Positions 24,942-36,730 of a DNA stretch of 64,000 bases are shown piece after piece. The stretch spans positions 1 through 64,000 of the forward strand of contig DRFO01000006.1 of assembly GCA_011050525.1 (NCBI GenBank). The letters run 5' to 3'. Under the pieces are notes generated by a model. That model did not search any database, was not told the origin of the DNA, and was given only the letters and a program-made list of their open reading frames with translations. The DNA comes from Halopseudomonas xinjiangensis. Its GTDB lineage: Bacteria; Pseudomonadota; Gammaproteobacteria; Pseudomonadales; Pseudomonadaceae. Both the position numbers and the translations under genes were made by a program. Each line of letters begins with the position of its first letter. Position 1 is the first letter of the stretch.

Positions 24942-26270
24942 ATGGATTGGGAAACACTGTTGTGCCGCGAGCGCCTGGGCAAGCCGGTTGCGAGCGATCA
25001 CGAAATCGGGCGTACGCCTTTTCACAAGGATCATGATCGGGTGATCTTTTCCGGCGCGTTCCGCCGCCTGGGCAAAAAGACCCAGGTGCACCCGGTATCG
25101 AGCAACGATCATATCCATACCCGCCTGACCCACAGCCTGGAAGTAGGCTGCGTAGGCCGCTCGCTGGGCATGCGCGTCGCCGAAATGCTGCGTAGCGAGT
25201 TACCCGACTGGTGCGAACCAGCGGATATCGGCGTGATCGTTCAGGCCGCTTGCCTTGCCCACGATATCGGTAATCCTCCCTACGGCCATTCGGGGGAAGA
25301 CGCCATTCGGCACTGGTTTCATCAGGCAGAAGCTCAGGGCTGGCTGGATACCCTCAGCCCGGCACAGAAGCAGGATTTTCTGAATTTTGAAGGCAATGCC
25401 CAGGGCTTTCGGGTACTGACCCAGCTCGAGTATCACCAGTTCGAAGGCGGCATGCGTCTGACCTACGCCACCCTGGGGGCCTATCTTAAATACCCCTGGA
25501 CCTCCCGCTACGCCGACAGCCCTGGGTACAAAAAGCACAAGTTCGGCTGTTACCAGTCCGAGTTCCCGCTGCTTGAGCAGATAGCCGGCAAGCTGGGACT
25601 TCCGATGCAGGACGAGCACAGCTGGGCCCGGCACCCGCTGGTGTATCTGGTCGAAGCCGCCGATGACATCTGCTACGGCCTGATCGACCTGGAAGACGGC
25701 CTGGAAATGGAGCTGCTGGATTATTCCGAGGTCGAGCGCCTGCTGCTGAATCTGGTGGGTGACGACTTACCCGAAACCTACCGGCAGCTGGGACCCCGCG
25801 ATTCTACCCGGCGCAAGCTGGCAATCCTTCGGGGCAAGGCCATCGAACATCTGGTCAATGCCGCGGCCGAGGCGTTTATCGACCAGCAACCGGCTCTGTT
25901 GGCGGGTACTCTGCAGGGCGATTTGGTCGAACATATGCACGAGAATGCGCGGCGCTGCGTGCAGGAAGCGAAGAACATGGCGCGCGAAAGGATTTTCCAG
26001 GACAAACGCAAAACCCTGCATGAGATTGGCGCCTACAGCACCCTGGAGACGTTACTGGATGCCTTTTGCGGCGCCGTCAACGAACTGCACGCCGGCCTGA
26101 ATCTGAGCTTCAAGCACCAGCGCATCCTGGATCTGATGGGAAACAACGCACCCCGCAAGGATTGGGATATCTATTCCAGCTACATGCGCGTAATCGATTT
26201 TATCGCCGGCATGACTGATCTGTATGCAGCGGATATCGCCGCGAGGATACGCGGGATCAATCCGGGCTAG
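24942..26270 (+). CDS. dgt: Deoxyguanosinetriphosphate triphosphohydrolase-like protein
   Basis: 442 aa HD-domain enzyme that removes triphosphate from dNTPs. The metal-binding residues are in [18 protein letters not shown] and [17 protein letters not shown], with the later Asp in [16 protein letters not shown]. The opening [13 protein letters not shown] segment and [19 protein letters not shown] are typical of the type-2 dGTPase-like subfamily. It is divergent from the glutaredoxin-like gene. Its 3' end overlaps a convergent membrane-anchored protein gene by 14 nt. Confidence 0.93.
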   Translation: MDWETLLCRERLGKPVASDHEIGRTPFHKDHDRVIFSGAFRRLGKKTQVHPVSSNDHIHTRLTHSLEVGCVGRSLGMRVAEMLRSELPDWCEPADIGVIVQAACLAHDIGNPPYGHSGEDAIRHWFHQAEAQGWLDTLSPAQKQDFLNFEGNAQGFRVLTQLEYHQFEGGMRLTYATLGAYLKYPWTSRYADSPGYKKHKFGCYQSEFPLLEQIAGKLGLPMQDEHSWARHPLVYLVEAADDICYGLIDLEDGLEMELLDYSEVERLLLNLVGDDLPETYRQLGPRDSTRRKLAILRGKAIEHLVNAAAEAFIDQQPALLAGTLQGDLVEHMHENARRCVQEAKNMARERIFQDKRKTLHEIGAYSTLETLLDAFCGAVNELHAGLNLSFKHQRILDLMGNNAPRKDWDIYSSYMRVIDFIAGMTDLYAADIAARIRGINPG

Positions 26271-27117
26271 CACGTTCCTGCTGGCGCTCGAGCAGCATGT
26301 CGACCAATGCGAGGTGGGCGCTGATGACTCGCGTAGCGCAGTGAAAGTAATTTACCGAACGGACATCCGGCTGCATGTCGGACGCCAGAAGCTGGTCGAT
26401 CAGATCCAGCAACAGATCCAGGCTTTCCTCGGCCTCATTGATGCCTTCTGCCACCAACGGACGCAATTCAGCATCCGCATGTAAACGAGCCAGGGTGAGA
26501 TAGGCCTGATCGGCAATTCGATGACGCAGCAGATTTAACTCATCCCGCTGCAGCGCGGTGTTCTGGCGCCTTGCCGCCATACCGGTACCTATCGCCCGGG
26601 CCTGACCAAGCAACTCGGTATGCTCCAGCAGTTCCAGCCAGCCCCCCTGGGGCTGGGGCGCTATCCCGCCCTGACAGATAAAATCGTGCTTGTCAGCCAT
26701 CTCCCGAATAGTTTCCAGGACCAGGCCGACCAGACGGTTGTGCATTTGCAGAATGCTCTCAGCCTCTCCGTCTTGCTCGCACTCGCTACTGATCGCCGGC
26801 CACAGTTCCACAATATGGTGCCAACTGGGATACCAGAACAGGCTTGCCTGGTACTGACGGGATTGAACAAGGAGAAGCTGGACCTGCTGCTGGGTAGCCC
26901 ACAGCCGGGTCTTCAAGCCGGACTCGCCGGACATCACGCCGAAACACAAACCGCGATGCTGTTGCAGCATTTCCAGCAAGAGCCGCAGGAAGCGAATGTG
27001 TTCCAGAGCTGCCTGGCGAGCCTCTCGCTGCTCAAGCAGGCGGATTCGGCGCATCCTGAGAATCAGCAATGGCAACAGCAGCAATGCGACAACAAATAGT
27101 ATCAGTCCTGGATACAT
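26257..27117 (-). CDS. Membrane-anchored hypothetical protein
   Basis: 286 aa. [20 protein letters not shown] forms one N-terminal membrane helix, followed by a basic stretch and a long helical cytoplasmic part rich in Leu, Gln and Arg. The segment [18 protein letters not shown] vaguely recalls nitrate/nitrite-sensing (NIT) helical domains (Q-R-E-R-G pattern), but the match is weak. No enzymatic motif is visible. In Pseudomonas a hypothetical gene is also found beside dgt, so it is probably a conserved neighbour. Function unknown. Confidence 0.75.
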   Translation of the reverse strand: MYPGLILFVVALLLLPLLILRMRRIRLLEQREARQAALEHIRFLRLLLEMLQQHRGLCFGVMSGESGLKTRLWATQQQVQLLLVQSRQYQASLFWYPSWHHIVELWPAISSECEQDGEAESILQMHNRLVGLVLETIREMADKHDFICQGGIAPQPQGGWLELLEHTELLGQARAIGTGMAARRQNTALQRDELNLLRHRIADQAYLTLARLHADAELRPLVAEGINEAEESLDLLLDLIDQLLASDMQPDVRSVNYFHCATRVISAHLALVDMLLERQQERASPD

Positions 27118-27140
27118 GCTTGCCCTCCATGCGGGGCAAT

Positions 27141-27545
27141 TTACTCGTTGGCGACCTGGCCTGAGCGTCCTGAAAGCAGCTCGATTCGGTAGCCGTCAGG
27201 ATCTTCCACAAAGGCCAGAATGCTACTACCGTGCTTCATCGGTCCGGCTTCACGGACGACCTTGCCGCCAGCCCCATGGATCTGCTCGCAGGCTTTATAG
27301 ACGTCGTGCACTTCGATCGCTATATGACCATAGCCGGTACCCAGCACATAGTGATCCGTGTCCCAGTTGTGGGTCAACTCCAGCACTGCATTTTCCGCTT
27401 CGTTGCCATAGCCGACAAATGCCAGCGTAAAGCGTCCGTCGGGGTAATCCTTGCGGCGCAACAGGGTCATTCCCAGAACCTCGGTGTAGAAGGCGATGGA
27501 TTTATCAAGGTTACCAACCCGGAGCATCGTGTGAAGTAATCGCAT
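27141..27545 (-). CDS. gloA: Lactoylglutathione lyase (glyoxalase I)
   Basis: 134 aa from the ATG at 27545 ([17 protein letters not shown]); an ATG at 27557 would add 4 residues. It isomerises the methylglyoxal-glutathione adduct. Metal ligands are all present: His in LLHTMLRV, Glu in AVLELTHN, His in [11 protein letters not shown] and Glu in GYRIELLS. The short length fits the Ni/Co-type bacterial enzyme. It precedes argG with a large repeat array in between; in P. aeruginosa a gloA copy is also next to argG. Confidence 0.95.
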   Translation of the reverse strand: MRLLHTMLRVGNLDKSIAFYTEVLGMTLLRRKDYPDGRFTLAFVGYGNEAENAVLELTHNWDTDHYVLGTGYGHIAIEVHDVYKACEQIHGAGGKVVREAGPMKHGSSILAFVEDPDGYRIELLSGRSGQVANE

Positions 27546-27595
27546 AGTTATTCCCATGAAATAGATCTGACAAGCCAGCCGATGTTATACCCCAA

Positions 27596-28330
27596 ACCCA
27601 TGGATTCCCGCCTTCGCGGGAATGACAGTGAGAGCGTGTAGGTTAGATTCTCTGCGCTCTCACTATCCAGGAGTCATGGATTACCCGCTTGGGGTATGAC
27701 GATGGGGTGGGTACAGGTTAGACCCTCAGCGTGCTCAATACACCAGCATGTTTAGTTAATACCCACGAATTGTGGATTCCCGCTTTCGCGGGAATGACGG
27801 AGGGTGGGGGTTGGTTGGATGCTCAGCGCGGCCGATATGCCCGTGTGCCCGGTTTGGTGTGTAACCCATGTGCCCGGTTAATACCCGCGAATCATGGATT
27901 CCCGCCTTCGCGGGAATGACAGTGAGAGCGTGTAGGTTAAATTCTCTGCGCTCTCACCATCCAGGAGTCATGGATTACCCGCTTGGGGTATGACGATGGG
28001 GTGGGTACAGGTTAGACCCTCAGCGTGCTAAATACACCAGCATGTTCAGTTAATACCCACGAATTGTGGATTCTCGCTTTCGCGGGAATGACGGAGGGTG
28101 GGGGTTGGTTGGATGCTCAGCGCGGTCAATATGCCCGTGTGCCCGGTTTGGTGTGTAACCCATGTGCCCGGTTAATACCTGCGAATCGTGGATTCCCGCT
28201 TTCGCGGGAATGACGAGCTGGTGGCAAGAGCGAGAAGGCACCCAAACCGCCACGAAAAATCACTGATAAACGCTGTGCGCAGCCAGGCACCGTCATTCCC
28301 GCGAAGGCGGGAATCCATTGAGCTCGCGCC
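27596..28330. repeat. Tandem 294-bp repeat array containing CCCGCNTTCGCGGG palindromes
   Basis: Nearly all of the 813-bp gap between gloA and argG. About 2.2 copies of a 294-bp unit run from 27596 to about 28250: matching points are TGGATTCCCGCC at 27601 and 27895, and CAGCGTGCT at 27727 and 28021. Each unit holds three palindromes: a clean one (27602-27626, 27896-27920), a diverged one (GGATTACCCGCTTGGGGTATG) and one with a TTTC loop. Further copies are at about 28190-28214 and, inverted, at 28292-28315. Copies differ at few positions, so the duplication is recent. No gene is seen. Confidence 0.85.
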
Positions 28331-28358
28331 CGCACGGAAGCCGCCAACGCCAACACGG

Positions 28359-29576
<1,218 letters not shown>

Positions 29577-29712
29577 TACGCGCTCCCTTGAAGATTCATT
29601 CCCGTCACTGCACCCAGCGGCGGCCAAAAGACGCCATTCTAGCGTTCAGGCGCAAGGAATCCCAGTGCAGAAACTCTTCAGGCAGGCTTATTAAATAGAA
29701 AAACGATGGCGC

Positions 29713-30564
29713 TCAGGGTTTCTCCAGGCGCAGGGCTACCCGGCGATTCTTTGCCCGACCATCGGCGCTTTTGTTGCTTGCGACAGGGTAGCGGTCACCA
29801 TGGAAACGCAGGGTGAACTTCTCGGCGTCGATACCTCGCTCCACCAGATAAGCCTGGACAACCAGCGCCCGCTGGCGGGACAGTTCACGGTTGGTAAGAC
29901 GGTCTCCTACGTTATCGGAATGTCCATCCAGTTCAATGGTTTTGATCTCGGGGTCAGCCTCCATGTATGCCAACACCACGTCCAGCATGCTGCGCGCCTG
30001 CTGACTCAAAGTCACACCGCCGCTGGCAAAACTGATGGCGCTGGCAGAAATCTGATCGATATTCATGGGCAACAGTCCACTGATGCACTGCTGAAAGTCC
30101 AGCCAGGCCTGCTTGTAACCGATGCTCGAAACCACTACCCGAACCGAGTCCGGTGCGTTGGCCCAACCGGCACGCTGAATGGTCGGATGCAGACCCTCGG
30201 CCAGACCGGCCAGCATCTGTCCGGATTGCTGGTATGGCAGGTTCATCACCACCGGACCATCCTGGATGGTCGCCACGCCGAGAATACGGGCGCGGCTATT
30301 GGTCCGCCAGGGTGGCACGTCGTTGTAGAGCTGGGCCTGGCCCGGCTGCATGAGGTTGCTCCAGGCGGTCAACTGGAAGACTGGCCGCTCCCCTGCCCGG
30401 CGGACGAACATGGCCTCGCCGTAGCCGCTTACGGTCTGGCTCAAACGACACTCGAATTTGTCACCTTCCACTGCCCATTCGACGTCTTCGATGCGCGTCT
30501 GAAAGGTCAGCGCCTGGGAAGGGAGAACCACGCCCAGCAGTAACGATAAATACAGTCGGCCCAC
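29713..30564 (-). CDS. motY: Sodium-type flagellar T-ring protein MotY (OmpA-like)
   Basis: 283 aa, GTG start with CTCGGGAGA upstream. An N-terminal signal peptide (LYLSLLLGVVLPSQA) precedes LTFQTRIEDVEWAVEGDKFE, the opening of the MotY N-terminal barrel. Residues about 165-283 are an OmpA-like peptidoglycan-binding domain: IELDGHSDNVGDRLTNRELSR and RFHGDRYPVASNKSADGRAK-type motifs with the conserved Asp and Arg. MotY anchors stator complexes at the flagellar basal body in Vibrio and Pseudomonas. The position between argG and pyrC supports the assignment. It is divergent from pyrC. Confidence 0.9.
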   Translation of the reverse strand: MGRLYLSLLLGVVLPSQALTFQTRIEDVEWAVEGDKFECRLSQTVSGYGEAMFVRRAGERPVFQLTAWSNLMQPGQAQLYNDVPPWRTNSRARILGVATIQDGPVVMNLPYQQSGQMLAGLAEGLHPTIQRAGWANAPDSVRVVVSSIGYKQAWLDFQQCISGLLPMNIDQISASAISFASGGVTLSQQARSMLDVVLAYMEADPEIKTIELDGHSDNVGDRLTNRELSRQRALVVQAYLVERGIDAEKFTLRFHGDRYPVASNKSADGRAKNRRVALRLEKP

Positions 30565-30698
30565 GATAGTCTCCCGAGGAATGCGGCTTTCTTCGGTTCT
30601 ACATCGGCCATGGGCAGCAAAACTTTACCTGGCCCGGCGTGTAATGCCGGGGCGATTCCGGTAGCATTGGTCCACTGCAATTGCCTGGAAACACCCCG

Positions 30699-31733
30699 AT
30701 GACTGATCGCCTCACCCTCATCCGACCCGATGACTGGCACATCCACTTGCGCGACGGGGCGGTGTTGCGCGATACGGTTGCCGACGCTGCCCGGACTTTT
30801 GCCAGGGCGATCATCATGCCCAACCTGGTTCCGCCAGTGCGCGACGGTGATCAGGCCGACGACTACAAGGCCCGTATTCAGGCAGTCCGTCCTGCGGGCT
30901 CGAGCTTCGAGCCGTTGATGGTGCTGTATCTGACCAACCAGACCACTCCAGCCATCATTCGCCAGGCTTGGCAGAAGCGCCAGGCAATCGCCGCAAAACT
31001 TTATCCCGCCGGGGCGACCACTAACTCCGACTCCGGCGTGACCGCCCTTGAACACATCTATCCAGCCCTGGAAGCCATGGCCGAGATAGGCATGCCGCTG
31101 CTCGTACACGGTGAGGTGACCCATTCTGACGTCGACATCTTCGACCGCGAAAAGGCCTTCATCGATCAGCAGCTGGTTGGCCTGATCGAACGCTTCCCCT
31201 CCCTGAAAGTGGTGTTCGAACACATCACCACCAGTGACGCGGTGGATTTTGTATCCAGCGCGCCGGACCGGGTGGCGGCGACCATCACCGCCCACCATTT
31301 GTTATACAACCGCAACCACCTGTTGGCCGGCGGTGTGCGCCCGCATTTTTACTGTCTGCCGATCCTCAAGCGCCAGCGCCACCAGCAGGCACTATGTGAC
31401 GCGGTGGCATCAGGCTCCAGCAAGTTCTTTCTGGGTACCGACTCGGCGCCCCATGCGCGCCATGCCAAGGAGGCGGCTTGCGGTTGTGCCGGTTGTTACA
31501 GCGCCTACGCCGCCATCGAATTGTATGCCGAGGCCTTCGATAACCTCGGCGTACTCGACAAGCTCGAGGGTTTTGCCAGCTTGCATGGCCCCGATTATTA
31601 CGGCCTGCCTCGAAATCAGGACCAGATCACCCTGGTACGAGACAGCTGGACCGCTCCAGGCACCTTGCCGCTGGGGGATCAACTCGTAGTCCCGCTGCGC
31701 GCCGGTGAAAATATCAATTGGCGGGTACTCTAA
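30699..31733 (+). CDS. pyrC: Dihydroorotase
   Basis: 344 aa from the ATG at 30699 ([20 protein letters not shown]), rather than an in-frame start 18 nt earlier. It is the type I, E. coli-like PyrC that cyclises carbamoyl aspartate in pyrimidine synthesis. H-I-H binds zinc; [17 protein letters not shown] contains the carbamylated Lys; LLVHGEVT and KVVFEHITT provide further His ligands; [14 protein letters not shown] holds the catalytic Asp. It is followed by rnt 25 nt downstream, the same order as in P. aeruginosa. Confidence 0.97.
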   Translation: MTDRLTLIRPDDWHIHLRDGAVLRDTVADAARTFARAIIMPNLVPPVRDGDQADDYKARIQAVRPAGSSFEPLMVLYLTNQTTPAIIRQAWQKRQAIAAKLYPAGATTNSDSGVTALEHIYPALEAMAEIGMPLLVHGEVTHSDVDIFDREKAFIDQQLVGLIERFPSLKVVFEHITTSDAVDFVSSAPDRVAATITAHHLLYNRNHLLAGGVRPHFYCLPILKRQRHQQALCDAVASGSSKFFLGTDSAPHARHAKEAACGCAGCYSAYAAIELYAEAFDNLGVLDKLEGFASLHGPDYYGLPRNQDQITLVRDSWTAPGTLPLGDQLVVPLRAGENINWRVL

Positions 31734-31758
31734 CCGGCCAACATGCTAAGGATCGCAC

Positions 31759-32433
31759 GTGAGCGAGTTTGACGATTTTGACAATGACGCAGAAAACGGC
31801 CCAGCGTCCTCCGGACCCAAGCCGCCGATGGCTTACCGATTTCGCGGCTTCCTGCCGGTAGTAGTGGACGTCGAATGCGGTGGGTTCAACGCGGCTACTG
31901 ACGCCCTGCTGGAGATTGCCGCAACGACCATCGCCATGGACGAAGACGGCATGGTTTATCCCGACCAGACCCATTTTTTCCGAGTCGAACCCTTTGTGGG
32001 TGCCAATATTGAAGCTGCAGCGCTGGAGTTCACCGGCATTAAACTCGACCATCCGTTGCGGATGGCCGTCAGCGAAGAACATGCCCTGACGGAAATCTTC
32101 AAGCATGTGCGCAAGGCCGTTAAATCCGCCGGCTGCAAACGTGCGGTGCTGGTAGGGCATAACGCCTTCTTCGATCTGGGCTTTGTCAACGCAGCTGTCG
32201 AGCGTACCCAGATCAAACGCAATCCCTTTCATCCCTTCTCCTGCTTCGACACGGCCACCCTTGGCGGATTGGCGTACGGGCAAACTGTGCTTGCCAAGGC
32301 CTGCGCTGCGGCGGGTATCGAGTTCGACGGGCGCGAGGCCCATTCGGCGCGTTACGACACGGAAAAGACCGCCGATCTCTTCTGTTCCATTGTCAATCGC
32401 TGGCGAGAGATGGGCGGCTGGCCACTCGTCTGA
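31759..32433 (+). CDS. rnt: Ribonuclease T
   Basis: 224 aa, GTG start at 31759 after AAGGATCGCAC. It is a DEDDh-type 3'-5' exoribonuclease that trims tRNA and other stable RNA ends. Motifs: [19 protein letters not shown] (Exo I, D and E), [12 protein letters not shown] (Exo II, D) and [16 protein letters not shown] (Exo III, H and D). The acidic N-terminal extension ([13 protein letters not shown]) is a little longer than usual. Probably co-transcribed with pyrC. The 214 nt after it hold no obvious gene. Confidence 0.96.
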   Translation: MSEFDDFDNDAENGPASSGPKPPMAYRFRGFLPVVVDVECGGFNAATDALLEIAATTIAMDEDGMVYPDQTHFFRVEPFVGANIEAAALEFTGIKLDHPLRMAVSEEHALTEIFKHVRKAVKSAGCKRAVLVGHNAFFDLGFVNAAVERTQIKRNPFHPFSCFDTATLGGLAYGQTVLAKACAAAGIEFDGREAHSARYDTEKTADLFCSIVNRWREMGGWPLV

Positions 32434-32647
32434 GCTGGACTGCAGCGGCTGATTGATCGCGCGATTGAACAAACTGATTGCCTCCGATAACTTGCCCGAA
32501 TGGGCTGGCGGAGCTATTTTCAGAAAGAGTGGAATCATCCGCTACACTTCGTCTGTGATCCAGACGATTGGCCAGTTGGTCATGAATGGAGTCGGCATCG
32601 CGAAACATGCAAGCCGATTGATAACCAGAAAAAGGAGTCATCCCCTC

Positions 32648-33622
32648 ATGAAACGTAAGTCCCTAGCCATGCTTTTTTCCGCCGCTATCGGCTATGCCGC
32701 CGTGGTGTCCACGCCGGCCGTTGCACAAGAGAATTTCGTTACTATCGGTACGGGTGGTCAAACAGGCGTGTATTACGTTGTGGGTCAGTCGGTATGTCGG
32801 CTAATCAATCGCAATAGTAGTGAACACGGAATTCGCTGTAACGCTCCCTCCAGCGGCGGCTCGGTCGCCAACGTCAATGCGATTCGTGGCGGCGAAATGG
32901 ATATGGGCGTAGTGCAGTCCGATATTCAGTACAAAGCGTATGAAGGTGTAGAGAATTTTGAAGACGCTGGGGCCTTTGAAGGTTTGCGCGCGATGTTTGC
33001 GCTACATGGGGAGCCCTTGACCGTGGTTGCCCGTCGCGATGCGAATATCTCCAATATCAAGGATTTGAAAGGCAAGCGCGTCAATATCGGCAACCCTGGC
33101 TCCGGCCAGCGCGACACCATGGACGTAGTCATGGACGCCATGGGCTGGACCCGCGATGACTTCGCTCTGGCGTCGGAGCTGGGTGCCGCCGAGCAGGCCG
33201 GCGCATTGGGCGACAACAATGTGGATGCCATGGTCTATGTTGCCGGTCATCCGAACGGCTCGATCCAGGAAGCCACCACTACGGTTGATGCGGTGCTGGT
33301 ATCAGTGTCTGGTGACGAAATCGACCAACTGGTGGAAAAGCGTCCCTATTATGCGAAGGCGACCATTCCTGGGGGCCTGTATCGCGGTAATGACGAGGAT
33401 GTGGAAACCTTTGGTGTTCGCGCCACACTGGTGACATCCACCGCTGTTCCGGACGATACGGTTTATCACACCGTAAAAGCGGTATTCGAGAACTTTGATC
33501 GCTTCAAGCGCCTGCACCCTGCGTTTGCCACACTCAAGGAAGAAGAAATGATCAAGGAAGGCCTGTCCATTCCCCTGCATGACGGTGCAGTCCGTTACTA
33601 CAAGGAACGTGGCTGGATGTAG
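32648..33622 (+). CDS. TAXI-family TRAP transporter solute-binding protein
   Basis: 324 aa from the ATG at 32648 (AAAAGGAG upstream); the frame is open further up without a signal-like start. Signal peptide MKRKSLAMLFSAAIGYAAVV ending A-V-A. The mature part begins ENFVTIGTGGQTGVYYVVG, the TAXI (TRAP-associated extracytoplasmic immunogenic) signature, with RCNAPSSGGSVANVNAIRGG next. It is the periplasmic receptor of a tripartite-type secondary transporter, binding an unidentified carboxylate-type ligand (glutamate or similar in other TAXI systems). It is followed by a hairpin and the fused permease. Confidence 0.94.
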   Translation: MKRKSLAMLFSAAIGYAAVVSTPAVAQENFVTIGTGGQTGVYYVVGQSVCRLINRNSSEHGIRCNAPSSGGSVANVNAIRGGEMDMGVVQSDIQYKAYEGVENFEDAGAFEGLRAMFALHGEPLTVVARRDANISNIKDLKGKRVNIGNPGSGQRDTMDVVMDAMGWTRDDFALASELGAAEQAGALGDNNVDAMVYVAGHPNGSIQEATTTVDAVLVSVSGDEIDQLVEKRPYYAKATIPGGLYRGNDEDVETFGVRATLVTSTAVPDDTVYHTVKAVFENFDRFKRLHPAFATLKEEEMIKEGLSIPLHDGAVRYYKERGWM

Positions 33623-33630
33623 ATCCTGTA

Positions 33631-33654
33631 CCAGGCCGCTTTTCAGCGGCCTGG
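33631..33654 (+). terminator. Intra-operon hairpin between TAXI receptor and permease genes
   Basis: CCAGGCCGCT (33631-33640) pairs perfectly with AGCGGCCTGG (33645-33654) around TTTC, 9 nt after the receptor stop codon, followed by CTTCTTTC. The tract is not a clean U-run, so it is likely a partial terminator or an mRNA 3'-end stabiliser. Both would raise receptor expression over the permease, the usual stoichiometry for binding-protein transporters. Confidence 0.7.
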
Positions 33655-33690
33655 CTTCTTTCAGACATCCATCCCCACGCAGGCCCCACC

Positions 33691-36300
33691 ATGACCGAAC
33701 ATACCAAGCGGGAAGACCTTGACTCCGAACTCGAGGATCTGGTCTCCAGCAGCGATACCGGCGCGCGCAAGCCCAAGGGAGCGACCGGTAAAATACTGGT
33801 AAGCATTGCAGCCCTCTGGTCCCTCTTTCAGCTTTGGATAGCGTCGCCCCTGCCCTATCTGGTCGGCTTCGGCGTATTCAACAGTACCCAGTCGCGCTCC
33901 ATTCACCTGGCTTTCGCCGTTTTCCTGGGCTTTATGGCCTTCCCAGCGTTCAAACGCTCACCCAGGGATCGCGTGCCCATCGCCGACTGGATTCTTGCTC
34001 TGGTAGCCACGTTCTGCGCCGCCTACCTGTTTATTTTCTACACTGACCTGGCCAGCCGCCCAGGCCGCCCTACCTCGCTTGATGTAGTGGTCGGCATTGT
34101 CGGACTGGTGATGCTCCTTGAGGCCACACGCAGGGCGCTCGGGCCGCCGCTGATGATCGTCGCGCTTGTGTTCATCGTCTACTCGCTGGCCGGCCCCTAC
34201 ATGCCCGGCATCCTCGCGCACCGCGGCGTCAGCTTCGAGTCGCTGGTCAACCACCAATGGCTGACGACGCAGGGCGTCTTTGGCATCGCGCTGGGCGTTT
34301 CCACCAGCTTCGTGTTCCTCTTCGTGCTGTTCGGCTCGCTGCTCGACAAAGCTGGCGCGGGCAATTACTTCATCAAAGTCGCGTTTTCCATGCTAGGTCA
34401 CTATCGCGGCGGCCCGGCCAAGGCTGCGGTGGTTGCTTCGGGCTTGACCGGCCTGATCTCGGGATCGTCCATTGCCAACGTGGTAACGACCGGCACTTTC
34501 ACCATCCCGATGATGAAGCGTGTAGGTTTTTCGGCGGAAAAAGCCGGAGCTGTCGAGGTCGCCTCGTCGGTCAACGGCCAGATCATGCCGCCAGTGATGG
34601 GCGCTGCGGCGTTCCTGATGGTCGAGTACATTGGCATTTCCTACGTCGAAGTAATCAAGCATGCCTTTCTGCCAGCGCTAATTTCCTATATCGCACTGGT
34701 TTATATCGTGCACCTTGAAGCCGTCAAAGCCGGCATGACCGGATTGCAGAGCAGCAACCCGCCGCGGCCGTTCGTACGCAAGATGATCGGCTTCCTGACC
34801 GGGTTGATCCTGCTGATGGCGCTGTCCTTTGGCGTCTACTACGGCCTGGGGTGGCTCAAACCGATACTGGGTGACAACGCCTTGCTGGTAATTTCGCTGG
34901 CGCTGGCGGTGGTCTATGTCGGGCTGTTGTGGCTGGGATCGCGCTACCCCGCGCTCGAAATGGACGACCCCGATTCCCCGGTCTTGACCCTTCCTCAGAC
35001 CAGGCCCACGGTACTGTCAGGGCTGCATTTCATTCTGCCGGTCGTGGTGTTGATCTGGTGCCTCATGGTCGAGCGGCTCTCGCCTGGCCTGTCGGCATTC
35101 TGGGCCACCGTGCTGATGATCTTCATCATCCTCACCCAGCGGCCACTTAGCGCCATGTTCCGCGGCAGTAGCAAGCTGGGCAGCGACATTTACCACGGCC
35201 TGGATGATCTGTGGCAAGGCCTGGTGACCGGGGCTCGCAACATGATCGGGATCGGCATCGCCACGGCGACCGCGGGTATCATCGTCGGCGCCGTATCGCA
35301 GACCGGAGTCGGCCTGGTTCTGGCCGATCTGGTCGAGATCCTGTCGATGGGCAATCTGATGCTCATGCTGATCCTGACGGCCGTGCTCAGTCTGATTCTG
35401 GGCATGGGTTTGCCGACAACCGCGAACTATATTGTCGTGTCTGCCCTGTTGGCCCCGGTGATCGTCACGCTGGGTCAGCAAAACGGGCTTATTGTGCCGC
35501 TGATCGCCGTTCACCTGTTCGTCTTCTATTTCGGCATCATGGCCGATGTCACCCCACCGGTAGGTTTGGCCTCGTTTGCCGCCGCCGCGGTATCCGGGGG
35601 CGATCCGATACGCACCGGCTTCCAGGCGTTCTACTACAGCCTGCGCACCGCAGCCCTGCCCTTTCTGTTCATCTTCAATACCGATCTGCTGCTGATCGAT
35701 GTCAGCTTCGCGCATGGAGTGTTGATATTCATCGTCGCAACCGTAGCGATGCTGATATTTGCCGCTGGCACGCAAGGCTGGCTGATTGTAAAAAGCCGCT
35801 GGTATGAGAGCGTATTGCTGCTACTGGTGGCCTTCACGCTATTCCGCCCAGGTTTCTGGATGGACCTGGCACACGATCCCTATCAGTCCGTTCCGCCCGC
35901 GCAAATCGCGCAGGCGCTGGATCGCGTCGATGAAGGCAGCAATCTGCGTATGCAGATACGCGGTCTGGATGCCATAGGCGAACCGCGCACCTTCTATCTC
36001 CTGGTACCGGTACCGGATGGCGCCAATGGCGAGGAGCGCCTGCAGGAACTGGGGCTGGAACTGATTCAGGACGGCGACAGGACGCTGGTCGATCTGGTGA
36101 CCTACGGCAGCCTGGCGGCCGATCTGGGCTTCGACTTCGATCAGGAAATCGTCGAGATACTCGCTCCGGTCGATCGTTGGGCCAAGGAATGGATGTGGAT
36201 ACCGGGTCTGCTGGTATTTGTCCTGATCATCGGACTGCAATGGTCACGTCGACGTCCGTCCGAGCCGGCAACACTGCCAGGGGGAAGCGCCCATGTATGA
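33691..36300 (+). CDS. TRAP transporter fused permease (DctQ-DctM type with DUF3394 tail)
   Basis: 869 aa, about 18-20 hydrophobic segments. The large DctM-like domain shows GLISGSSIANVVTTGTFTIP, VNGQIMPPVMGAAAFLMVEY and LILGMGLPTTANYIVVSALL, and a second GIMADVTPPVGLASFAAA. The N-terminal 130 residues correspond to the small DctQ unit fused in frame. The C-terminal 170 residues (from about VPPAQIAQALDRVDEG) are a soluble insert between two helices matching DUF3394, common in TAXI permeases. It uses a sodium or proton gradient to import the receptor's ligand. The stop overlaps the next gene. Confidence 0.94.
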   Translation: MTEHTKREDLDSELEDLVSSSDTGARKPKGATGKILVSIAALWSLFQLWIASPLPYLVGFGVFNSTQSRSIHLAFAVFLGFMAFPAFKRSPRDRVPIADWILALVATFCAAYLFIFYTDLASRPGRPTSLDVVVGIVGLVMLLEATRRALGPPLMIVALVFIVYSLAGPYMPGILAHRGVSFESLVNHQWLTTQGVFGIALGVSTSFVFLFVLFGSLLDKAGAGNYFIKVAFSMLGHYRGGPAKAAVVASGLTGLISGSSIANVVTTGTFTIPMMKRVGFSAEKAGAVEVASSVNGQIMPPVMGAAAFLMVEYIGISYVEVIKHAFLPALISYIALVYIVHLEAVKAGMTGLQSSNPPRPFVRKMIGFLTGLILLMALSFGVYYGLGWLKPILGDNALLVISLALAVVYVGLLWLGSRYPALEMDDPDSPVLTLPQTRPTVLSGLHFILPVVVLIWCLMVERLSPGLSAFWATVLMIFIILTQRPLSAMFRGSSKLGSDIYHGLDDLWQGLVTGARNMIGIGIATATAGIIVGAVSQTGVGLVLADLVEILSMGNLMLMLILTAVLSLILGMGLPTTANYIVVSALLAPVIVTLGQQNGLIVPLIAVHLFVFYFGIMADVTPPVGLASFAAAAVSGGDPIRTGFQAFYYSLRTAALPFLFIFNTDLLLIDVSFAHGVLIFIVATVAMLIFAAGTQGWLIVKSRWYESVLLLLVAFTLFRPGFWMDLAHDPYQSVPPAQIAQALDRVDEGSNLRMQIRGLDAIGEPRTFYLLVPVPDGANGEERLQELGLELIQDGDRTLVDLVTYGSLAADLGFDFDQEIVEILAPVDRWAKEWMWIPGLLVFVLIIGLQWSRRRPSEPATLPGGSAHV

Positions 36301-36721
36301 CAGAATCCTGTTGCCGGTGGATTTGAATCACAAGGCCACCTGGGAGAAGTCGCTGCCCAAGGCTCTTGAATTCTGCACCCAATATGGCGCTTCACTGCAT
36401 TTGGTGACCGTGCTCCCCGACTTCGGCTTGCCGCTGGTTGGGGGCTTCTTCCCCAAGGAGTTCGCGGCGCAAGCCAAGAAGGCGACTACCGATGGGCTTC
36501 GCCAGTTCGCCAAGGCCAACGTGCCCAAGGGCATCAAGGTGCAGCGGATAGTGGCGGACGGCAAACCCTACGAGGCAATCCTGCGCGTATCGAAAAAGCT
36601 CGATGTGGATTTGATCATCATGTCTGCCCACAAGCGCAAACGTATCGAGGAGTACCTCACCGGCACCAACGCGATGCGCGTGGTTCAACAATCCAGGAAA
36701 TCGGTGATGATCGTTCGCTAG
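36293..36721 (+). CDS. Universal stress protein (TRAP-associated, TeaD-like)
   Basis: 142 aa. MYDRILLPVDLNHK and the C-terminal MSAHKRKRIEEYLTGTNAMRVVQQS with G-x-x-A-x-x-V fit the ATP-binding UspA family. It overlaps the permease gene by 8 nt, so it is translated from the same mRNA. In ectoine TRAP operons the UspA protein TeaD binds ATP and modulates transporter activity; the same role is likely here by position. The last transcribed codon is followed by the nasS promoter region. Confidence 0.9.
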   Translation: MYDRILLPVDLNHKATWEKSLPKALEFCTQYGASLHLVTVLPDFGLPLVGGFFPKEFAAQAKKATTDGLRQFAKANVPKGIKVQRIVADGKPYEAILRVSKKLDVDLIIMSAHKRKRIEEYLTGTNAMRVVQQSRKSVMIVR

Positions 36722-36730
36722 ATCATCACC

